From positions 1 to 55,607 of the forward strand of contig DAHUYE010000034.1 of the NCBI GenBank assembly GCA_027315345.1: a DNA stretch of 55,607 bases. Reading direction: 5' to 3'. Below the pieces are notes generated by a model. It made no database searches. It worked only from the letters and a program-made list of their open reading frames with translations, and was not told the origin of the DNA. This document shows positions 37,007 to 46,524 of this stretch, one piece after another (the stretch's first letter is position 1; each line of letters opens with the position of its first letter). The stretch comes from Actinomycetota bacterium (GTDB lineage Bacteria; Actinomycetota; Acidimicrobiia; Acidimicrobiales; JAJPHE01). The position numbers were made by a program, and so were the translations under genes.

Positions 37007-37743
37007 TGGGCCGCGATCTCTCCAAGCCTGATCACCTCCCGAACCTGCGTCCGGGCAGGGAACCGCCGCACTCGTCCTGGCTGCCCTTGCAACGCCGGGG
37101 GATCACCCCCCAGATGATCGGGCGCTACCCCGACTACGACGTCCTCGATTCGGCGGACACCTGGGACGACGCCACGGCCAAGGTGGTCAACGCTCGTCTC
37201 CACGTCCCCACCGAGCTCCGCTTCTTCTCCGTTGGGGAGGTCGCCACGCTGCGGGCGTTTTGTAATGTCTGCGTCGCCCAGGATGGCGAGCCCCGGGTGC
37301 CGGTGGTGGAGATGATCGATGAGAGGCTGGCCGCCGGCCGGCTCGATGGTTACCAGTACGCCGACATGCCCGACGACCGCGACACCTGGCACGTCGTACT
37401 CGCCGGCCTGGATGAGGTCGCCGAGGCCCGGTACGGTAAAGCCACATTCGCGGCTTGCGAACTCGAGACCCAAGAGGCCATCGTCGCTCAGCTGGCCGAC
37501 GCCCAGCTGTCGGGCGGGTCGTGGGACAGCCTCAACGTGAAGCGAGCCTGGTCGGTGTGCATGCGCATGATCCTGGCCGCCTTCTACGCCCACCCTTGGG
37601 CGTGGAACGAGATCGGCTTCGGTGGTCCGGCCTACCCCCGGGGGTACATGCGACTGGGGCCGATTAGTACTCTGGAGCCCTTCGAGCGGCCGGGGGCGAC
37701 CGACGAGGACCCGGTCCGGGAGGCGCCGGAACTGAAGGGATGA
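37006..37743 (+). CDS. Gluconate 2-dehydrogenase subunit 3 family protein
   Basis: This 245-residue small subunit of a GMC-type flavoprotein complex shows FSVGEVATLRAFCNVCVAQ near residue 75 and a conserved C-terminal part (WNEIGFGGPAYPRGYMRLG). Subunit 3 partners the FAD subunit and often brings it across or to the membrane; no twin-arginine leader is evident here. ATG 37006 is preceded by GGGAGG. The stop overlaps the GMC start (ATGA). Confidence 0.85.
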   Translation: MGRDLSKPDHLPNLRPGREPPHSSWLPLQRRGITPQMIGRYPDYDVLDSADTWDDATAKVVNARLHVPTELRFFSVGEVATLRAFCNVCVAQDGEPRVPVVEMIDERLAAGRLDGYQYADMPDDRDTWHVVLAGLDEVAEARYGKATFAACELETQEAIVAQLADAQLSGGSWDSLNVKRAWSVCMRMILAAFYAHPWAWNEIGFGGPAYPRGYMRLGPISTLEPFERPGATDEDPVREAPELKG

Positions 37744-39392
37744 AGCGCAACCTGTTGAAGGGATCGGTCGGACCGAAGGACAACGATTCGCGCTTCCTGC
37801 TCGACGTGCACCGTCGGGATCTGCCCGGCGAGGACACCATGGTCCGCTACGACGACGCCGACGAGGTCGACCTGTGCATCGTGGGCGCCGGGGCGGGGGG
37901 CTCGGTGTTGGCGCAACGGGTGGCCCGGGCCGGGTGGCGGGTGGTGATTCTCGAGGTCGGCCCGTTCTGGCATCCCGATGAGGACTGGGTCTCCGACGAA
38001 GCCGGCTCGCATGACCTGTATTGGACCCAGAAGCGGATCATCGGCGGGACCGACCCGATCGAGATGGGAAAGAACAACTCTGGTCGCGGCGTGGGCGGCT
38101 CGATGGTGCATTACGCCGGGTACTGCCCGCGCTTCCATCCCTCCGATTTCCACACCCAGACCCTCGATGGGGTCGGCGCCGACTGGCCCATCGCTTATGA
38201 GGATCTCCGCGCCCATTACGAGACGGTGGAGCGGGAACTACCGGTCGCCGGACAGGACTGGCCGTGGGGATACCCCCACTCCTACCCGTTCTCACCGCAC
38301 CCGATCTCCGAGGCCGCCTCAGTAATGTGGCGCGGCGCCCTAAAGCTCGGGATCACCATGCGGGTGGGACCCGTCGGGATCGTCAACGGCACCTTTGGGA
38401 ACCGCCCGCACTGCATCTACCGCGGCTACTGCCTGCAAGGCTGCAAGGTCAACGCCAAGGCCAGCCCCTATGTCACCCACCTGCCCGACGCCCTGGCTCA
38501 CCACGTCGAGATACGGGCGGGCTGCATGGCCGCCCGAGTCGAGATCGACCAGCCCAGCGGGCAGGCGACGGGGGTCACCTACCTGCGCGAAGGCGACGCG
38601 GTCGAGCGGTTGCAACGGGCCAAGGTCGTGGCCGTGGCCGGGTACTCCATCGAAACCCCCCGCCTGCTCCTCAACTCCGCGTCCGGTCGCTTTCCACGCG
38701 GGCTGGGTAACAACGAGGACCAGGTCGGCCGGTACGTGATGGTCCAGGGCGCGTCGCAGACGGCGGGCCGGTTCCCCGACGAATTGCGCATGTACAAGGC
38801 TCCCCCGCCCGAGGTGTCCTCCGAGGACTTCTACGAGACCGACCCCTCCCGCGGCTTCGCTCGAGGGTTCTCCATCCAGACGGTGTCCCCGTTGCCCATT
38901 GGCTGGGCCGAGCACGTGCTGGCCGATGGGCACTGGGGGCGGGCACTGCGCGAGTACATGCGCGACTACAACCACTGGGCCTGCATCGGGGTGCTCAACG
39001 AGCTGCTACCCCAACCCGACAACCGGGTCACCTTGGCGGAGGAGAAGGACCCCTACGGCCTGCCGGTGGCCCGCTTCGACTTCAGCCTGGGCGACAACGA
39101 TAAGGCCAACATTGCCTATTCGACCAAGGTGATCACCGACATCCTGCACGCCGCGGGCGCCCAGGACGTGCTCACTATCCACCGCTACGCTCACCTGGTC
39201 GGCGGCGCCCGCATGGGCACCGCCCCCGACAACAGCGTGATTGACGCCGACCAGCGCCTGTGGGGGGTTCCCAACGTGTATGTCTGCGACGGCAGTGTCT
39301 GCCCGACCCAGGGCTCGGCCAACCCGGCGCTGACGATCATGGCCCTCGCCTCCCGACTCGGCGCCCACCTGGCCCGCAACGGCCGGCCGTGA
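37740..39392 (+). CDS. GMC-family FAD oxidoreductase (gluconate 2-dehydrogenase-like)
   Basis: The 550-residue flavoprotein has the dinucleotide motif LCIVGAGAGGSVLAQRVA (residues ~42-59) with Glu ending strand 2 (VVILEVG), the GMC signature region GVGGSMVHYAGY, a cysteine pair in YRGYCLQGC and the C-terminal active-site segment HLVGGARMG ... NPALTIMALASRLG. It probably oxidises a sugar, aldonate or alcohol and passes electrons to a carrier via subunit 3. The stop overlaps the GTG of the GH15 gene. Confidence 0.92.
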   Translation: MKRNLLKGSVGPKDNDSRFLLDVHRRDLPGEDTMVRYDDADEVDLCIVGAGAGGSVLAQRVARAGWRVVILEVGPFWHPDEDWVSDEAGSHDLYWTQKRIIGGTDPIEMGKNNSGRGVGGSMVHYAGYCPRFHPSDFHTQTLDGVGADWPIAYEDLRAHYETVERELPVAGQDWPWGYPHSYPFSPHPISEAASVMWRGALKLGITMRVGPVGIVNGTFGNRPHCIYRGYCLQGCKVNAKASPYVTHLPDALAHHVEIRAGCMAARVEIDQPSGQATGVTYLREGDAVERLQRAKVVAVAGYSIETPRLLLNSASGRFPRGLGNNEDQVGRYVMVQGASQTAGRFPDELRMYKAPPPEVSSEDFYETDPSRGFARGFSIQTVSPLPIGWAEHVLADGHWGRALREYMRDYNHWACIGVLNELLPQPDNRVTLAEEKDPYGLPVARFDFSLGDNDKANIAYSTKVITDILHAAGAQDVLTIHRYAHLVGGARMGTAPDNSVIDADQRLWGVPNVYVCDGSVCPTQGSANPALTIMALASRLGAHLARNGRP

Positions 39393-41164
39393 CCGCCGCC
39401 GGACATCTCGACAGCGCGGCGGCGTTCCCACCGCACGTGCTGCGGGAGTACGCCCTGTTGGCCGACGGAGAGCGGGGGATCCTGGTCGGCCCGAGAGGCG
39501 ACTTCGCCTGGATGTGTGCGCCCCGGTGGGATTCCGATGCCGTGTTCTCCAGTCTGATCGGCGGCGGCGGCCTGTACGCGGTGACCCCGACCGACGCCCG
39601 ATTCGTGTGGGGCGGCTTTTACGAGGAGGGCAGCCTGATCTGGCGGTCTCGGTGGGTGACCTCGACGGGGATCATCGAGTGCCGCGAAGCCTTGGCGTTC
39701 CCCGCCGATCCGCACACCGCGGTCATCCTCCGCCGGGTCATCGCCGTGCAGGGCACGGCCAAGGTCCGCGCCATTCTCGAGCCCCGAGCCGACTTCGGCC
39801 GCCGGGCCATGCGAGACGTGAAACGCGACGGCGGGGTGTGGACGGCCCGCACTGGCGGCCTGTACGTGCGCTGGACGGGGGCGCCCGGGGCCAAGAGGGC
39901 GGCCGGGGAAGCGTTGAGCCTTGACATGGCCCTCCAGCCCGGGACCCATCATGACCTGGTCCTCGAGCTCGGTGAGCACGCTCTGGACGACGATCCGCCC
40001 GACGCCGGGTTGGTGTGGGAGGCGACCGAGGCGGCCTGGGCTCGGGCCGTGCCCGAGCTGTCCGACACCTTGGCGACGCGTGACGCCCGTCACGCCTATG
40101 CGGTGTTGCGGGGGTTGACCAGCGCCGGTGGGGGGATGGTCGCCGCCGCCACCATGTGCCTGCCGGAGCGGGCCCAGGCGGGCCGCAACTACGACTACCG
40201 CTACGCATGGATCCGCGACCAGTGCTACGCCGGACAGGCCGCCGCGGCCACCCAGCCGTATCCGCTGCTCGACGACGCCGTGAACTTCATCGCCGAGCGG
40301 GTCCTGGCCGACGGGCCGCAGCTGAAACCGGCGTATCGGATCGACGGCGGGGCGGTCCCCGACGAGCAGACCCTTCCGCACCTGCCTGGCTACCCCGGCG
40401 GGGCCAACAAGATCGGGAACTGGGTCAACCGCCAGTTCCAGCTTGACGCCTTCGGCGAGGCGCTGCTGCTATTCGCGGCGGCGGGCCGCCACGACCATCT
40501 CGGCTCTGACCACTGGCGGGCAGTGGAGGCCACCGCGGCTGCAATCGGAACCCGTTGGGGGGATCCCGATGCTGGCATCTGGGAGTTGGATAACCAACAC
40601 TGGGCGCACTCCCGGCTTACCTGCGTCGCCGGGCTGCGCGCCATTGCCAAGGTCGCGGCCCCCCATCAGGCGGCCGAGTGGGCCAGCCTGGCCGACACCA
40701 TCGCCGCCGACGTCGGATCCGACTGCGTCCATTCGAGCGGCCGGTGGCAGCGGGCCCCGAGCGACGAACGGGTCGACGCGGCGCTGCTGCTGCCGGCCAT
40801 CCGGGGGGCGCTACCGGGCTCGGATCCTCGCAGCCGAGCCACCGTGGCCGCGGTGGCCGACCAGCTCGGGGCGGAGGGCTACGTGTACCGGTTCCGTCAC
40901 GACCAACGCCCCCTGGCCGACGCCGAGGGGGCGTTCGTGCTTTGCGGGTTCCTCATGGCCCTCGCCGCCCACCAGCAGGGACGCCCCGTCGAAGCGATGG
41001 CCTGGTTCGAACGGAACCGGGCAGCGTGCGGGCCGCCGGGCCTGCTCACCGAGGAGTTCGACATCGGGCAGCGCCAACTGCGCGGCAACATCCCTCAAGC
41101 GTTCGTGCACGCCCTTCTCCTCGAATGCGCCGCCCGTCTTCGCCAACCGTGGGAGGAACCATGA
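39389..41164 (+). CDS. GH15 glucoamylase/trehalase-like glycoside hydrolase
   Basis: The 591-residue cytosolic enzyme has an N-terminal beta domain (GDFAWMCAPRWDSDAVFSSL) and an (alpha/alpha)6 barrel with YDYRYAWIRDQCY, the region GIWELDNQHWAHSRL containing the likely acid Glu, and LLTEEFD with the likely base. Bacterial relatives hydrolyse trehalose or maltodextrin; substrate is not fixed by sequence. GTG 39389 overlaps the GMC stop; the gene stop overlaps the next ATG. It probably supplies glucose to the oxidoreductase pair. Confidence 0.92.
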   Translation: MTAAGHLDSAAAFPPHVLREYALLADGERGILVGPRGDFAWMCAPRWDSDAVFSSLIGGGGLYAVTPTDARFVWGGFYEEGSLIWRSRWVTSTGIIECREALAFPADPHTAVILRRVIAVQGTAKVRAILEPRADFGRRAMRDVKRDGGVWTARTGGLYVRWTGAPGAKRAAGEALSLDMALQPGTHHDLVLELGEHALDDDPPDAGLVWEATEAAWARAVPELSDTLATRDARHAYAVLRGLTSAGGGMVAAATMCLPERAQAGRNYDYRYAWIRDQCYAGQAAAATQPYPLLDDAVNFIAERVLADGPQLKPAYRIDGGAVPDEQTLPHLPGYPGGANKIGNWVNRQFQLDAFGEALLLFAAAGRHDHLGSDHWRAVEATAAAIGTRWGDPDAGIWELDNQHWAHSRLTCVAGLRAIAKVAAPHQAAEWASLADTIAADVGSDCVHSSGRWQRAPSDERVDAALLLPAIRGALPGSDPRSRATVAAVADQLGAEGYVYRFRHDQRPLADAEGAFVLCGFLMALAAHQQGRPVEAMAWFERNRAACGPPGLLTEEFDIGQRQLRGNIPQAFVHALLLECAARLRQPWEEP

Positions 41165-41718
41165 CCGGCCCGGACGGGGAGCCTCCGGCACCGGGCGAGG
41201 GCCTCGGGAGGCGGATCGTACGGGTCCTCAGCCCGGCCCGGGCCGTCATCGGCGCCGCCCGGCTGGCGTTCCCAGCCCTGTCGCTGCCAGGAATCAACGC
41301 TGGCCGTCTGAGCCTCAGAGGACGAAGAGTGGTCCGGGTTCTTGGCGCCCGCCAGGTCGTCCAGGCCGGGCTCACCGGTCGGACCCCGACCCGGGCCGTG
41401 CTGTGGTTGGGGGCGGAGGTCGACGCCGCCCACGCCGCCAGCATGGTCGGCCTGGCTGTGTGCTGCCGGCGGTACCGGCGCGCCGCGATCGGCGACGCTG
41501 CGGTCGGCGGTACCCTCGCCGCGGCGGGAGCGTGGGCGGCGCTCCATTCGCCGGGCGAGCCGATTGCCGGGCGCACACCGGCTGGGGTGTGGCGCGACCG
41601 GATGGCCGAGCGGCTGGCCGGCCTGGCCGTGCCCGGATATCCCCCAGTCGCAAAGGGGCACCAGAGCGAACCTGGGGGCGGGACGACTATCGGGTTCGAC
41701 CCGGGAGCCGGCGGATGA
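41161..41718 (+). CDS. Small membrane-associated protein of GMC/GH15 operons
   Basis: This 185-residue protein has hydrophobic helices (RAVIGAARLAFPALSLPG, AAHAASMVGLAVCC, AAIGDAAVGGTLAAAGAWAA) separated by Arg-rich loops, including LGARQVVQAGL. I do not recognise a named family; DUF4267-like is the nearest impression. A decayed paralogue lies at 46.1-46.5 kb, also next to a GH15 gene remnant. It overlaps both neighbours by 4 nt, so it belongs to the operon. Confidence 0.72.
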   Translation: MTGPDGEPPAPGEGLGRRIVRVLSPARAVIGAARLAFPALSLPGINAGRLSLRGRRVVRVLGARQVVQAGLTGRTPTRAVLWLGAEVDAAHAASMVGLAVCCRRYRRAAIGDAAVGGTLAAAGAWAALHSPGEPIAGRTPAGVWRDRMAERLAGLAVPGYPPVAKGHQSEPGGGTTIGFDPGAGG

Positions 41719-42017
41719 GCGGGGCGGCGCCGTCGGGGGAGCAGTTCGACCTCCGGTTCGGGGATCAGGGGGACACGATCGTGGAGGTCGGCGGCGGGGT
41801 GCATCGATCAGGTCGCCGACCGGCCGTCCTCGTGGCGGCGGATCCCGCTGCCCACTTCGACGACGGTCCGTCGCTAACGAGGAAGGGCCCTGGCCGTCCA
41901 AACTCGGTGTCGATAAACTCAATGCCTCGTCCGGCGTCCATTTTGTATCGGGTGGCCGCGAGGGGTGCACTTGCGTTGACCGGCGACCCTTCCTCGGGTC
42001 TGGACTCAGGGTGGTGA
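41715..42017 (+). pseudogene. Aldose 1-epimerase, N-terminal fragment
   Basis: The first about 30 residues (SGEQFDLRFGDQGDTIVEVG) look like the start of an aldose 1-epimerase, whose usual length is near 300 residues. After VGGGV the sequence loses resemblance and stops at residue 100. The gene is therefore cut at about 41800. An epimerase fits the sugar-oxidising operon, converting anomers for the GMC enzyme. It is coupled by ATGA. Confidence 0.6.
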
Positions 42018-42254
42018 ACCCGGATGACGAGGTCACCCCGGAGGGGTTGGCGACGTGACTAAGGGCCGGTAGGTCCAAGTCGATCGTCGCTTTGCCGATG
42101 GTGGCCGAGGATCGCCTCCGACCAGCGCACGTGGCCCACCGCCGACCAGCAACCCCTCCAGTGTGGCGGGTCCAGCCTACGCAGGAGGAGAGTGGCAACA
42201 GGTGCCCGCTCTATTCCCGTCGGTGGGGTGATCAGGTACGAGCCTCACCGTAGC
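42018..42254. other. Gap without recognised gene
   Basis: Together with the non-homologous tail of the epimerase fragment this makes about 450 bp with no supportable gene, site or strong hairpin. It probably marks an old recombination border between the sugar operon and the MarR-ClC genes. Confidence 0.5.
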
Positions 42255-42291
42255 GTAGCTAATCTTGCTTGCCATATGCGATAGTTGCTAC
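42255..42291. promoter_or_regulatory. Candidate MarR operator/promoter
   Basis: GTAGCTAATC (42255-42264) and the inverted TAGTTGCTAC (42282-42291) match at 7 of 10 positions around an AT-rich centre with CATATG, and end at the MarR ATG. A tandem GTAGC precedes the left arm. MarR proteins usually bind such dyads in their own promoter. Confidence 0.45.
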
Positions 42292-42783
42292 ATGCAGGGG
42301 GTGTTTTCTGTTGAGGATCTGTCCGCCGCTGACCCCGTGATCGACGCCGTCCTGCGGGCCAGCCGAGCGCTCGTCGCCGTGGCTGCCAGGTCCTTAGCCC
42401 AGGCCGCTGCCGACGTGACCCTGCCCCAGTACCGGGCCCTGGTGCTATTGGCCGGGCGGGGATCGCAGAGCTTGGCCGACCTGGCCCACACCCTCGGGGT
42501 CAACCCGTCCACGGCCACCCGGATGTGCGATCGGCTGGTGAGCAAGCGACTGGTGCGCCGCCGGACTGTGCCCGGGGACCGCCGCCAGGTCAGCCTGAAC
42601 CTGACCGAAGCCGGCCGGGAACTGGTGGACGAGGTCAGTGACGCTCGACGTAAGGAGATCGCCGCCATTGTCGGGGCCATCCCCGCTAGCCGGCGGAGTC
42701 ATGTGATAACCGCACTCGACGCCTTCTCGGCCGCCGCCGGGGAGTTGGCCGAAGAGGACTGGGCTGCCGGGTGGTCGCTCTGA
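42292..42783 (+). CDS. MarR-family transcriptional regulator
   Basis: The 163-residue winged-helix protein shows LPQYRALVLLAGRGSQSL, recognition helix NPSTATRMCDRLVSKRLV and the wing RRRTVPGDRRQVSLNLT. MarR dimers usually repress their own operon and respond to small ligands. ATG 42292 directly follows the candidate operator. It overlaps the ClC gene by 13 bp, so the ClC protein is its likely target. Confidence 0.9.
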   Translation: MQGVFSVEDLSAADPVIDAVLRASRALVAVAARSLAQAAADVTLPQYRALVLLAGRGSQSLADLAHTLGVNPSTATRMCDRLVSKRLVRRRTVPGDRRQVSLNLTEAGRELVDEVSDARRKEIAAIVGAIPASRRSHVITALDAFSAAAGELAEEDWAAGWSL

Positions 42784-44936
42784 GCCACCGACGACGGGGA
42801 GCCTCTGCGTATGCAGCGGGAATAGCGCGGTTCGGTCCGGGCCGGGCTGTTCCGCTACGGACCCGGCTGCGCGGCGTCGGAACGGCCGGATCCCGGCGGC
42901 TGCGGTCCACCACCTATCTGCGTAAATGGTTGGTGCTGGGCGTCCTGGTGGGCGTCATCGCGGGCCTAGGAGCGCTGGTCTTCTACAACGCTCTGGATCT
43001 GGCGACCCACCTGTTCCTGCGGGACCTGGCCGGCTACCAGCCCCCGACGCCGGCCGGAGAAGGGGGCCTCGCCGGCGCCTCGCATTTCACCCGGCCCTGG
43101 GCCATTCCCCTAGTCGTCGGACTCGGCGGGCTGTTGTCCGGTCTGATCGTGTTCAACTTCGCCCCCGAGGCGGAGGGACATGGCACCGACGCCGCCATTG
43201 CCGCCGTCCACGACAACCCCCGGGGCGTCCGGGCCCGAGCCGTCGTGGTCAAGATCGTGGCCTCGGCCATCACCATCGGCGCTGGCGGGTCCGGGGGCCG
43301 GGAAGGCCCGACCGCCCAGATCTCGGCGGGGTTCGGCTCCTTTCTGGCCCGGGTTCTCAACCTGGGGCCGGCCGACGGTCGGATCCTGGTCTCCATCGGG
43401 ATCGGCTCCGGCATCGGATCGATATTCGGCGCCCCCCTCGGCGGGGCCCTCCTATCGGCTGAGATTCTGTACCGGGACGACATCGAGGTCGAGGCGATCG
43501 TTCCCGGCATCATCGCCGCCGTGGTCGGCTACACGGTCTTCTCCGCCGTTCAGGGCTTCGAGCCACTATTCGGCTTTGCCACCGGCTCCTATCAGTTCCT
43601 GCAGCCCTTGGCCTTGGTTTGGTTCGGCCTCATCGGAATACTCGGAGGCCTGGTCGGTCTCGCCTACGCCAAGGTCTTCTACGCCACCGCGAGGGTCTTC
43701 GCCGGTCTGCGTATCGCCCGTGCCCTCAAGCCCGCCGTCGGAGGTGTCCTCGTCGGCCTGATCGCCCTGGCTCTGCCCGGAGTCCTGGGGACGGGCTATG
43801 GCTGGATCCAGAAGTCCCTGGGACACCAGCTGCTCGGTCTGCCCCTGTGGGTGGTGCTGGCCCTGCCGGCGGCCAAGATCCTCACCACGTCCCTTTCGAT
43901 CGGCTCGGGTGGCTCGGGGGGCATCTTCGGTCCCGGCATGGTGATCGGCGCCTTCACCGGGGCCTCGGTCTGGCGCCTCCTGGAGCCGATCGCACCCGAC
44001 ATTCCCCACAGCCCGGCACCGTTTGTGATTGTGGGGATGATGGCTTGTTTCGGAGGGATCTCCCGGGCTCCGTTGGCCGTGATGCTCATGACCGCGGAGA
44101 TGACGGGGAGCCTGGCCGTGCTGGCACCGGCAATGGTGGCGGTCGGGCTGTCGACACTCATCGTGCGCCGAGCCGATGACACCATCTACCGCAGCCAACT
44201 GGCCAGCCGGGCCGATTCCCCCGCCCACCGCCTGCAGGCAGGCATGCCCCTTCTTGGCTCCATCCCTGTCGCACAGGTCATGGGCGCGCCCCGGGTGATC
44301 TTCGATGCCCGCAACAGCGCGACCGAGGCGGTCGCCAAGCTTGAGCGCGAAGGACTTCCAGGGGCTCCGGTCGTCGATGAGAACGGCGTCTTCATTGGCA
44401 CGGTGAACGCCCGGGCTCTCCAAGAGACGAGCCTCCCAGTCGACCCAGACTCAGAGCTGGAATCGGACCACGGTCCCGGCGTGGGGCGCCTAGCCGACCC
44501 CACGGCACCCACCGTCGTGGGGACCGATCGGCTGACCACGGCGCTGGAGGCGTTGATGAACGCCGGTACCAACTGGATCCCGGTGGTCGATGAGGACCGC
44601 AGAGTCATCGGCATCCTGTCCACCTCGGCCGTCGTGAGGGGCTACCGAGAGGGTTTGGCCGCCGGGCTCCGCCAGGTCTCCCACATCGCCCCCCACGCTA
44701 TATCCCTGGATGTACGGGTCGCCCCCGGGTCCCCCTCCGCTGGACACACTCTCGCGGAGCTTGCCCTGCCTCCGGGGACCATCGTCATGAGTCTCCAACG
44801 AGGAAGTGACCAACTCCTGCCTAGGGGTGACACTGTGATCGAGTCAGGAGACACGCTCGGTGTACTGACCCGGGAGGTCGATCTAGACAACGTCCGGCGC
44901 ACCTTCTCGGCCTCGCCCGAGGACCGCCCGGAATAG
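42771..44936 (+). CDS. ClC-family anion channel/transporter with CBS and TrkA_C domains
   Basis: The 721-residue protein has a ClC membrane core (~residues 50-465) followed by two CBS motifs (~505-625) and a C-terminal TrkA_C-like domain (~640-710). The gating Glu is kept in GSGGREGPT and the second filter motif in GGIFGPGMVIGA. The first filter motif reads EGHGTDAA instead of GSGIP, and the proton-pathway Glu of E. coli ClC appears replaced (AEILYRDD). It may therefore be a channel or have changed ion preference. The start is uncertain: GTG 42771 lies inside the MarR gene. Confidence 0.88.
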   Translation: MVALSHRRRGASAYAAGIARFGPGRAVPLRTRLRGVGTAGSRRLRSTTYLRKWLVLGVLVGVIAGLGALVFYNALDLATHLFLRDLAGYQPPTPAGEGGLAGASHFTRPWAIPLVVGLGGLLSGLIVFNFAPEAEGHGTDAAIAAVHDNPRGVRARAVVVKIVASAITIGAGGSGGREGPTAQISAGFGSFLARVLNLGPADGRILVSIGIGSGIGSIFGAPLGGALLSAEILYRDDIEVEAIVPGIIAAVVGYTVFSAVQGFEPLFGFATGSYQFLQPLALVWFGLIGILGGLVGLAYAKVFYATARVFAGLRIARALKPAVGGVLVGLIALALPGVLGTGYGWIQKSLGHQLLGLPLWVVLALPAAKILTTSLSIGSGGSGGIFGPGMVIGAFTGASVWRLLEPIAPDIPHSPAPFVIVGMMACFGGISRAPLAVMLMTAEMTGSLAVLAPAMVAVGLSTLIVRRADDTIYRSQLASRADSPAHRLQAGMPLLGSIPVAQVMGAPRVIFDARNSATEAVAKLEREGLPGAPVVDENGVFIGTVNARALQETSLPVDPDSELESDHGPGVGRLADPTAPTVVGTDRLTTALEALMNAGTNWIPVVDEDRRVIGILSTSAVVRGYREGLAAGLRQVSHIAPHAISLDVRVAPGSPSAGHTLAELALPPGTIVMSLQRGSDQLLPRGDTVIESGDTLGVLTREVDLDNVRRTFSASPEDRPE

Positions 44937-44946
44937 CCTTCGAACT

Positions 44947-46131
44947 GTGACACAGGACTCTGGCCCTTCGACAGAAGTTCCGCCTACGGCTTTGGGCGCC
45001 GCGCCTCCGAAATCTCGGGCGCCCTCTCCCCTGAGGAAGAGGCGACCTGCGTCGACGGAGATGATCTGGGTGGCCACATCCGGCGTCGCGCTTCTGACTC
45101 TGGGCCTGGTCGATCTCTCCCTGCCGACCCGGCAGAACATCTCCGGCGCTCTTGTCGTGGGGCCATTTCTCGCCTCCGGTGGCTCTCGGCCCCGAGCAGT
45201 GGCCCTGACCGGGGTTGGGGCCGTGATCCTTGCCGTCGGGCTCGCCTTCTCCGACGGCAGTGGCCTGCGAGCCAGCGCGGCACGCCTGGCCATCATTGCT
45301 CTCGGGACCATCGTGGCGACGCGTGCCTCATCGGTGCGCATCCGCCGCGAGCGCAGCCTGGTGGAGCTGTCCACCGTCGCAGAAGTGGCGCAGGGCACGA
45401 TCATCAGACCGCCGGCGCCGCGCGTCGGCCATGTCGGCGTGGCCACCTCCTATGAGTCCGCCACGGCCGGCGCCACCGTCGGGGGAGACTGCTACGAGAT
45501 CCTTGACACTCCATTCGGAGTTCGGGCCTTCATCGGTGACGTTCGCGGCCACGGCCTGTCCGCCGTCCGGCTGGCTGCCCTGGTGCTTGGCGGCTTTCGT
45601 GCTCTGTGCTTCTTCGAGTCAGACCTCGCCAGCGTAGGTCGGGAGTTGGATCTGTTCACCACCAGATACGCGGATGACACCTCTGCAATGGGTACCGAGG
45701 GAGAGGAGTTTGTCACCGGCGTTCTCGTGGAGATCCGCGGCCGGTCAGTGATCGTTGCCAACTGCGGGCACCCCGCCCCTCTGCTCGTCGGGGCTGGAGG
45801 CGAAGTCCGGAGTCTCGACCCTTCAGTGAGGTCCCTGCCCCTGGGGCTAGGAGCGGACCCCGACGTGGACCGATTCGAGATGCCGGTCGGGTCTCGCCTC
45901 CTGCTCTACACGGACGGTTCGCTCGAGGCGCGCGACGTGTCCGGGAGGTTCTTCGACTTGACCCGGGCGGCTGGGACACTAGCCAACGGATCTCTCCACG
46001 AGGCCTTAGCCGGGCTTGGTGCGGACCTGAACCACCACGCTCGGGGAGGGGTCGAGGATGACGTCGCCTTCATGATTATCGAGGCCCTCCTGGACCAGCC
46101 GACCCGACAGCCTGACGCTCCTCCGCGTTAG
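44947..46131 (+). CDS. Membrane-linked SpoIIE/PP2C-type serine phosphatase
   Basis: The 394-residue protein has an N-terminal part with four hydrophobic segments (residues ~40-125) and a SpoIIE phosphatase domain (~150-385): VGGDCYEI, FIGDVRGHGLSA with metal-binding Asp, ANCGHPAPLLV, LLLYTDGSLEAR and the last Asp in VEDDVAFMII. It resembles RsbU-type phosphatases that activate STAS proteins. GTG 44947 follows the ClC stop by 10 bp. Likely partners are the STAS proteins at 9.2 or 51.6 kb. Confidence 0.88.
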   Translation: MTQDSGPSTEVPPTALGAAPPKSRAPSPLRKRRPASTEMIWVATSGVALLTLGLVDLSLPTRQNISGALVVGPFLASGGSRPRAVALTGVGAVILAVGLAFSDGSGLRASAARLAIIALGTIVATRASSVRIRRERSLVELSTVAEVAQGTIIRPPAPRVGHVGVATSYESATAGATVGGDCYEILDTPFGVRAFIGDVRGHGLSAVRLAALVLGGFRALCFFESDLASVGRELDLFTTRYADDTSAMGTEGEEFVTGVLVEIRGRSVIVANCGHPAPLLVGAGGEVRSLDPSVRSLPLGLGADPDVDRFEMPVGSRLLLYTDGSLEARDVSGRFFDLTRAAGTLANGSLHEALAGLGADLNHHARGGVEDDVAFMIIEALLDQPTRQPDAPPR

Positions 46132-46454
46132 ATATGCCGAGCGGCTGGTCCGCCAGGCCGAGACCGACGATGACGAAGAGCGCTGCGAGACCAGCGTCGA
46201 TGGCCGCCGCCCGACGCCAGCGGCGCTCGGCCACAGCCACGCCTAGGGCGGTGAGGCCGTGAGCGGCATCGACGAACGACCCCAACCGACGCCATGGAGC
46301 GCGTGACGAGCGCCGAGAGCGACCAGGATCCTCCGCCCGGCCGGCTCCTCGGGGCCACCCAGCAGGTGCATGACTCGGTCGGGCATGGTTAGAGCCGCCC
46401 CGCCCAGACAAGGCGGACCACGCCCAAGAGCCGACCGCGACTCGTCAGCGTCAC
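46076..46454 (-). pseudogene. Decayed paralogue of the small GMC/GH15-operon membrane protein
   Basis: Read in three frames, the minus strand gives RGRLLGVVRLVWAG, then MPDRVMHLLGG ... GRRILVALGARHALHG, then LGSFVDAAHGLTALGVAVAE and RRWRRAAAIDA. These align in order with the intact protein at 41161 (VIGAARLAF, RRVVRVLGARQVVQA, LGAEVDAAHAASMVGLAV, RRAAIGDA). One frame change lies in a G-run near 46395 (one missing G restores the frame); the second, near 46290, goes with a loss of about 11 residues. The 3' end overlaps the phosphatase gene antisense. Confidence 0.7.
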
Positions 46455-46524
46455 CGATGCCGCCCGATGACCCGCTGCTCGTCGGGCTGCGTCATAGGAT
46501 CCTCGGCCATGCCCTTCGGCAGTT

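Noticed and set aside
41988-42003. Terminator GACCC-TTCCTC-GGGTC after the epimerase fragment
   Set aside because: Only five base pairs and no T-run; not distinguishable from chance at this GC content.
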